This document shows, piece after piece, positions 59,602 through 64,000 of a stretch of DNA of 64,000 nucleotides. Numbering within the stretch: the stretch's first letter is position 1; the number at the start of each line of letters is the position of its first letter. Made by a program: the position numbers and the translations under genes. Origin of the DNA: Oceanobacillus timonensis (GTDB lineage Bacteria > Bacillota > Bacilli > Bacillales > Amphibacillaceae); contig NZ_LT800497.1 of the NCBI RefSeq assembly GCF_900166635.1, positions 2,384,378 through 2,448,377 on the forward strand, given 5' to 3'. The notes under the pieces are model-generated. The model had not been told where the DNA came from. It worked only from the letters and a program-made list of their open reading frames with translations, and searched no databases.

Positions 59602-60561
59602 ATGTCACAACAAAAAAAGCTCGCCACTTTTGCAGGAGGATGCTTTTGGTGTATGGTGGAACCGTTTGATGAACGGCCAGGGGTAATCAGTATTCGTTCC
59701 GGCTACACGGGCGGTCATGTAGAAAATCCAACCTATGAGCAGGTTTGTTCCGATACAACAGGACATGTCGAAGCGGTGCAAATTGAATTTGATCCAACGA
59801 TCATGCCTTATAAAGAGTTAGTAGAAACTTTTTGGCAGCAAATTGATCCGACAGATACCGGCGGACAATTTAATGACCGTGGTGAGTCCTATCAAACAGC
59901 TATTTTTTATCATGATGAAGAACAGAAAGAAATAGCAGAGCATTCTAAGGAATTACTGCAGCAAAGTGGAAAATTTAAAAAAGACATCGTTACACCGATT
60001 CTTCCGGTTAAACCTTTTTATGAAGCAGAGGAAGAGCACCAGGATTACTATAAGAAACGTTCTTTCCATTATAAAATGTATAAAAAAGGCTCCGGCCGGG
60101 AAGCTTTCATCAAAGAAAATTGGCAGCATAAACCTTCTGAACAAGAATTAAGAGAGAAGCTGACGCCTCTTCAATATCAAGTCACACAAGAAAACGGGAC
60201 AGAGCGTCCGTTTGACAATGCATATTGGGATAATAAAGAAGATGGTATTTATGTTGATATTATTTCCGGCAAGGTTCTTTTTTCATCGAAGGAGCAATAT
60301 GATGCAGGCTGCGGCTGGCCGAGCTTTACAAAACCAGTTGACCCGCAGCAAGTGACAGATGTGACGGATACTTCTCATGGCATGGTTCGCACAGAAGTTC
60401 GAAGTAAACAATCCGATTCTCATTTGGGACATGTTTTCGAAGACGGTCCAAAAGAAGCAGGCGGATTACGTTATTGTATGAATTCTGCAGCAATGCGCTT
60501 TATTCCTAAGGACAAGATGGAAGAAGAAGGTTATGGAAACTTTTTATATCTATTCAAATAG
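59602..60561 (+). CDS. msrAB: Fused peptide methionine sulfoxide reductase MsrA-MsrB
   Basis: Repairs both S- and R-methionine sulfoxide. The 319-residue protein joins an MsrA domain (residues 1-165, [11 protein letters not shown]) to an MsrB domain (about 175-319) with [10 protein letters not shown], the catalytic Cys in [14 protein letters not shown] and no zinc-binding cysteine pairs. MsrA before MsrB is a common order in Firmicutes fusions. AGGAGG precedes ATG 59602. Confidence 0.95.
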   Translation: MSQQKKLATFAGGCFWCMVEPFDERPGVISIRSGYTGGHVENPTYEQVCSDTTGHVEAVQIEFDPTIMPYKELVETFWQQIDPTDTGGQFNDRGESYQTAIFYHDEEQKEIAEHSKELLQQSGKFKKDIVTPILPVKPFYEAEEEHQDYYKKRSFHYKMYKKGSGREAFIKENWQHKPSEQELREKLTPLQYQVTQENGTERPFDNAYWDNKEDGIYVDIISGKVLFSSKEQYDAGCGWPSFTKPVDPQQVTDVTDTSHGMVRTEVRSKQSDSHLGHVFEDGPKEAGGLRYCMNSAAMRFIPKDKMEEEGYGNFLYLFK

Positions 60562-60603
60562 ATTATAATATTATTATGTAAACAAGCAGAGGAGAACAAA
60601 AGA

Positions 60604-60807
60604 ATGATTCATAAGGATTGGGAAAACAGAGAAACCATCAAACAAATTAAATGTGTACACGCGAATGCCAAGAAATTTATTGTAGACCGCAAACTTACTC
60701 CAGGTAAAGTTTACGATGTAAAAAACGAGACAGATGAGTTTTACTTTATTATTGATAACAGTGATCGAATGGCAGGATTTAGAAAAGATTATTTCCAAGT
60801 GGTTTAA
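60604..60807 (+). CDS. DUF6501 family protein
   Basis: A 67-residue, beta-rich protein: RETIKQIKCVHANAKKFIV, LTPGKVYDVKNETDEFYFII, and an ending KDYFQVV. I associate it with DUF6501, a small family of Bacillaceae of unknown function. GAGGAG precedes ATG 60604. No motif for a catalytic function. Confidence 0.7.
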   Translation: MIHKDWENRETIKQIKCVHANAKKFIVDRKLTPGKVYDVKNETDEFYFIIDNSDRMAGFRKDYFQVV

Positions 60808-60818
60808 ACAGATCCAAT

Positions 60819-60863
60819 ATCAGGAGATAAGGTTGGTTTACAGAACAAATCTTATCTCCTGAT
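60819..60863 (+). repeat. Inverted repeat after the DUF6501 gene
   Basis: A perfect 13-bp stem ATCAGGAGATAAG/CTTATCTCCTGAT with a 19-base loop and no T-run. It may be a processed 3' end or a protein site rather than a terminator. Confidence 0.8.
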
Positions 60864-60948
60864 TACATATAAGGACGTTTTCTTTTATTTTAAAATACGT
60901 TATAATTATTTCATACGTAAACCATTGGTAAAGAGGAGGAGAATTTCG

Positions 60949-61188
60949 TTGGCTTTTATTATTACATCACCATGTAAAACAGAAAAATCAGGGGAATGCG
61001 TAGAAGTTTGCCCCGTTGATTGTATAGAGGAAGGCAAAGATATGTTCTATATCGATCCGGATATTTGCATCGATTGCGGTGCATGTGAAGCAGTTTGTCC
61101 GGTAGAGGCAATCTATATGGAAGATGAGGTACCGGAAGAAGAGAACGAATATATTTCATTGAATCGGCTGTTTTTTGAAAATCGCTAA
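60949..61188 (+). CDS. fer: Ferredoxin, seven-iron type
   Basis: A 79-residue electron carrier. The first cluster motif C-x7-C-x3-CP (CKTEKSGECVEVCPVDC) suits a [3Fe-4S] site, and CIDCGACEAVCP binds a [4Fe-4S] cluster. The frame extends upstream, but GAGGAGGAG points to TTG 60949, which yields MAFIITSPC, the usual start. It has its own upstream TATAAT near 60901. Confidence 0.9.
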   Translation: MAFIITSPCKTEKSGECVEVCPVDCIEEGKDMFYIDPDICIDCGACEAVCPVEAIYMEDEVPEEENEYISLNRLFFENR

Positions 61189-61200
61189 TGATTCGATACA

Positions 61201-61233
61201 AAGGTTGCTTGCATAACAGAAGCAGCCTTTTTC
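61201..61233 (+). terminator. Intrinsic terminator after the ferredoxin gene
   Basis: A 10-bp stem AAGGTTGCTT/AAGCAGCCTT (one G-T pair) followed by T5. Confidence 0.85.
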
Positions 61234-61325
61234 TATGTCCTCTTTTTTGTTTCCATTTCTTTTGAGTAAGCTGATGTGTAAAGGAGATACTAAAAGAAAC
61301 AAGCAAAATGTGAGGTGCAATAAAT

Positions 61326-62843
61326 ATGAATTCGAAATCCATTTGGCGGACAGATACCGCATTTCAAGACTTTCCCAAGCTTCAAGAATCGAAGGAAACA
61401 GAAGTTTGTATCGTTGGAGCAGGATTAACAGGAATTACTGCTGCTTATCTGCTTTCTAAAAAAGGCATGAAAGTTATCTTATTAGAAGCTAATCAAGTGC
61501 TTAGTGGTGTGACTGGAAATACGTCAGCCAAAGTCACTGCGCAGCATGGTATGATATATTCGGAACTGATAGATACTTTTGGAGAAGAAAAAGCAAAACA
61601 ATATTATCAGGCAAACCGCGACGGCATGGATTTTATAAAAAATGAAATCACAGAACATCGGATTGATTGTAATTATGAGGAACAAGATGCTTTTCTTTTC
61701 ACCAATGATGATGCCTATTTACCGCAATTAGACAAAGAAGCAGAGGCATACCAAACCTTGGGTATCCCCGGAGAACTCACCTCGGAGATGCCGCTTGATA
61801 TCCCATTTAAACAAGCATTAAAAATGCCGGGGCAAGCACAATTTCATCCGCTAAAGTATTTACAATTTATGTTTGAGGAAGCTGTCAAAAACGGAACAGA
61901 GGTTTATGAGCAAACAGTTGCGATGAAGTTGGAATATAATAGACAAAAAACGGTTATGACAAAGGACGAATATCGTGTTGCATGCGATTACCTGATAGCA
62001 GCAACACAATTTCCGTATATAGATCATCAAGGGCTTTATTTTGCCAAAATGTACGCAGAACAATCTCATATAGTGGCTGGAAAATGGACAGGAACATACC
62101 CAGGCGGTATATATATCAATGCTGAAAATCCCATCCGTTCTATCCGGACAGCTACGTTAAATAATAAAGACACTTATCTGCTTATTGGCGGCGAAAACCA
62201 TCGTTCCGGAGAAAAATTAGATGAAACATCATGCTATGCGAATCTAAAGGCATTTGCTAAAGAGCAATTTGAGATAACGGATTTTCCTTATCAATGGTCC
62301 GCGCAAGATTTTACCACATTGGATAAAATGCCATACATTGGCCCAATAACAGGAGATGATCCTTCTATCCTTATTGCTACCGGCTATAAAAAATGGGGGA
62401 TGACAAATGGGACACTAGCTGCCAAAATAATGACGGACATCATCACTAAAAAAGATGAACATCCGTACGAAGGTTTATTCTCTCCGCAACGGTTCACTTC
62501 AAAACCGATGTTACAAAATTTATTCCGTTTTAATATGGAAGTTGCAACAGAATTTTTAAAAGGGAAACTGTCTTTTCCTGCTTCTAAAGAAATAGACACA
62601 TTAGAGATAGACGAAGCAGCTATTACAACAGTAAAAGGGGACCGGGTCGGCATTTATAAAGATATGGAAGATCAGGTACATGTCCTTGATACAACGTGCA
62701 CGCATCTGGGTTGCGAGGTGAATTGGAACGGCGCAGACAGAACCTGGGACTGTCCCTGCCACGGATCCCGTTATCATTATGATGGGGAGGTAATGGCAGG
62801 ACCGGCGAAAAAACCTTTGAGAAAAATATCTCTCGATGACTAA
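61326..62843 (+). CDS. FAD-dependent oxidoreductase with C-terminal Rieske domain (YhfW-like)
   Basis: A 505-residue protein. The N-terminal DAO-type FAD domain has VCIVGAGLTGITAAYLLSKKG near residue 27, and the C-terminal Rieske domain (from about residue 420) has CTHLGCEVNW and CPCHGSRYHYDG as cluster ligands. This fusion matches B. subtilis YhfW. Substrate and redox partner are unknown; the neighbouring ferredoxin gene is a candidate but is transcribed separately. Confidence 0.9.
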   Translation: MNSKSIWRTDTAFQDFPKLQESKETEVCIVGAGLTGITAAYLLSKKGMKVILLEANQVLSGVTGNTSAKVTAQHGMIYSELIDTFGEEKAKQYYQANRDGMDFIKNEITEHRIDCNYEEQDAFLFTNDDAYLPQLDKEAEAYQTLGIPGELTSEMPLDIPFKQALKMPGQAQFHPLKYLQFMFEEAVKNGTEVYEQTVAMKLEYNRQKTVMTKDEYRVACDYLIAATQFPYIDHQGLYFAKMYAEQSHIVAGKWTGTYPGGIYINAENPIRSIRTATLNNKDTYLLIGGENHRSGEKLDETSCYANLKAFAKEQFEITDFPYQWSAQDFTTLDKMPYIGPITGDDPSILIATGYKKWGMTNGTLAAKIMTDIITKKDEHPYEGLFSPQRFTSKPMLQNLFRFNMEVATEFLKGKLSFPASKEIDTLEIDEAAITTVKGDRVGIYKDMEDQVHVLDTTCTHLGCEVNWNGADRTWDCPCHGSRYHYDGEVMAGPAKKPLRKISLDD

Positions 62844-62895
62844 CACCTAAAAAGGAACACGTTTGATTCGTAAAAACGTGTTCCTTTTTAGGTGT
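62843..62895. terminator. Long hairpin terminator after the oxidoreductase gene
   Basis: A 22-bp perfect stem starting at the last base of the stop codon (62843-62864 with 62874-62895). The A- and T-runs lie inside the stem, so it could work in either direction. Confidence 0.85.
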
Positions 62896-62907
62896 GCGCA
62901 GCAATAG

Positions 62908-62936
62908 TTGACTTAACTTTTCATTTTATATAATAT
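62908..62936 (+). promoter_or_regulatory. Sigma-A promoter of cls
   Basis: TTGACT (62908-62913), a 17-base spacer and TAATAT (62931-62936); same boxes as the csp promoter. Confidence 0.6.
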
Positions 62937-62989
62937 GGATGAATCTAATAAAATAGTTTAACTTATAGAAAAAAAGAAGGTGATTTCTA

Positions 62990-64000
62990 TTGGCAATGGA
63001 AATAAGTAATATTATTACAATGATTGCCTCCATCATTATTTTTATTAATTTATTATTAGCATTAGGTGTGTTATTTTTCGAAAAACGAGATGTCGGCTAT
63101 ACATGGGCATGGTTATTGGTCTTGTTTTTCTTACCTATTGTCGGATTCTTGATTTACATCTTCTTAGGACGCAGTTTAAAGCAGAATAATTTCTATGGCT
63201 TAACAGCGGAAGAACAGAAAATGCTTAAAGAGGAAGTTGACACGCAATTAAAGCTAATAGATGAAGAAAAACGGGATGACCTTCCCTGGTTAAAAAATTA
63301 CGATGATCTTATCACCATGAATTTACGTTCCTCCCACGGCAGATTATCGGAGGATAACGAGATTTTTGTATTTAACGATGGTCATAAAAAGTTTGATGCG
63401 CTCCTGAGTGATATCCAGGCTGCGAAACAAGAAATTAATGTTCAATATTATATTATTCAGCCTGATCATCTCGGAAAGAGACTAAGAGATGCACTAATAG
63501 CAAAAGCAAAAGAGGGCGTGAAGGTTCGTGTTTTATATGATGAAGTCGGATCAAAAAAATTGCCATCCAAATTCTTTGAGGATTTAAAGCAGGCCGGTGG
63601 GGAAGTCCGTGTTTTCTTTCCGTCGTTCTTAAAGCTTGTGAATTTCCGAATTAATAACCGTAATCACAGAAAACTTGTCATTATTGATGGTGATTTATCC
63701 TATATTGGTGGTTTTAATGTTGGCGATGAATACCTTGGGGAGAATAAAAAATTCGGCTACTGGCGAGATACACATTTAAAAATACATGGTAATGCTGTGA
63801 ATGATATTCAGATAAGGTTTATCATGGACTGGCATCAAGCCGGAAAAGACAAAAAGCATGATGATTATAAAGATTTTTGTTTTCATTTAGAAAAACATCA
63901 TGGCACCAGCCCTGTGCAAGTGGTTTCCAGCGGTCCAAACTCAGAGACCGAGCATTTAAAGAATATGTATATTAAAATGATACTCTCTGCAAAGGAAAGT
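62990..64000 (+). CDS. cls: Cardiolipin synthase, N-terminal part (3' end outside window)
   Basis: Joins two phosphatidylglycerol molecules to cardiolipin at the membrane. 337 residues are visible without a stop. Two N-terminal membrane helices (TMIASIIIFINLLLALGVLF and WLLVLFFLPIVGFLIYIFLG) precede the first phospholipase D HKD motif, NHRKLVIIDGDLSYIGGFN, near residue 225. AAGGTGAT (62977-62984) fits TTG 62990; ATG 62996 is an alternative. The second HKD motif would lie beyond the window. Confidence 0.93.
   Translation, partial: MAMEISNIITMIASIIIFINLLLALGVLFFEKRDVGYTWAWLLVLFFLPIVGFLIYIFLGRSLKQNNFYGLTAEEQKMLKEEVDTQLKLIDEEKRDDLPWLKNYDDLITMNLRSSHGRLSEDNEIFVFNDGHKKFDALLSDIQAAKQEINVQYYIIQPDHLGKRLRDALIAKAKEGVKVRVLYDEVGSKKLPSKFFEDLKQAGGEVRVFFPSFLKLVNFRINNRNHRKLVIIDGDLSYIGGFNVGDEYLGENKKFGYWRDTHLKIHGNAVNDIQIRFIMDWHQAGKDKKHDDYKDFCFHLEKHHGTSPVQVVSSGPNSETEHLKNMYIKMILSAKES

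Overview
The window is a low-GC Gram-positive chromosome segment from an endospore-forming member of the Bacillaceae. Gene content and order match the Bacillus subtilis ypeB-cmk-der-spoIVA-hbs-aro-qcr-dapB-cca-dinG-asnS-ponA-gpsB-thyA backbone. The sporulation genes (spoIVA, spoVIF, ypeB, an sspM-like SASP), a ba3-type oxidase and an L. casei-length ThyA fit an Oceanobacillus/Virgibacillus-like organism. The genus is inferred from memory, not tested. It is almost entirely ordinary core genome: no rRNA, tRNA, CRISPR array, insertion sequence, prophage or recognisable defence island was seen.

Layout. 1-11 kb: end of ypeB, cmk, plsC, an S1-like protein, a YIEGIA gene pair, der, gpsA, spoVIF, a DUF2768 protein, a lipoprotein and spoIVA. 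11-23 kb: hbs, mtrB (TRAP), the heptaprenyl/menaquinone genes hepS-menG-hepT, ndk, cheR and the aromatic supraoperon aroC-aroB-aroH-hisC-tyrA-aroA. The trp genes usually found between aroH and hisC are absent. 22.7-28.7 kb: ypiA, reoY, ypiF, the menaquinol:cytochrome c reductase qcrABC, ypjA and a collapsed ypjB. 28.7-32.5 kb: an accessory stretch with a YugP-type protease, an unknown gene overlapping a thioesterase gene, a LysR regulator and a YitT-family protein. 32.6-44.1 kb: ypjD, dapB, mgsA, bshA, cca, birA, dinG, ypmB, asnS, dnaD and nth. Several B. subtilis neighbours (bshB1, panBCD, aspB, ypoC) are missing here. 44.1-48.3 kb, minus strand: a class A PBP with a very acidic tail, recU and a 35-residue sspM-like gene. 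48.5-52 kb: two small genes, cdd, gpsB, RNase P RNA and an rRNA methyltransferase. 52.1-55.4 kb, minus strand: a ba3 oxidase operon (IIa-II-I plus a small unknown protein) and a cold-shock gene with a hairpin in its leader. 55.6-64 kb: thyA-dfrA, tatA-tatA-tatC, yozE, a 42-bp perfect palindrome, a YqfQ/VrrA-like gene, msrAB, a ferredoxin, a FAD/Rieske oxidoreductase and a truncated cls.

The genes supply DNA/RNA precursors, chorismate and aromatic amino acids, menaquinone, two respiratory complexes, cell-wall synthesis and spore formation. The most interesting non-standard signals are regulatory or reductive: a terminator-like hairpin in the csp leader, a perfect 42-bp palindrome before an orphan micro-ORF, ResD-like boxes before the ba3 oxidase, a leader ORF ending in the hbs ribosome-binding site, and an internally deleted ypjB. 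No clearly new multi-gene system was found.
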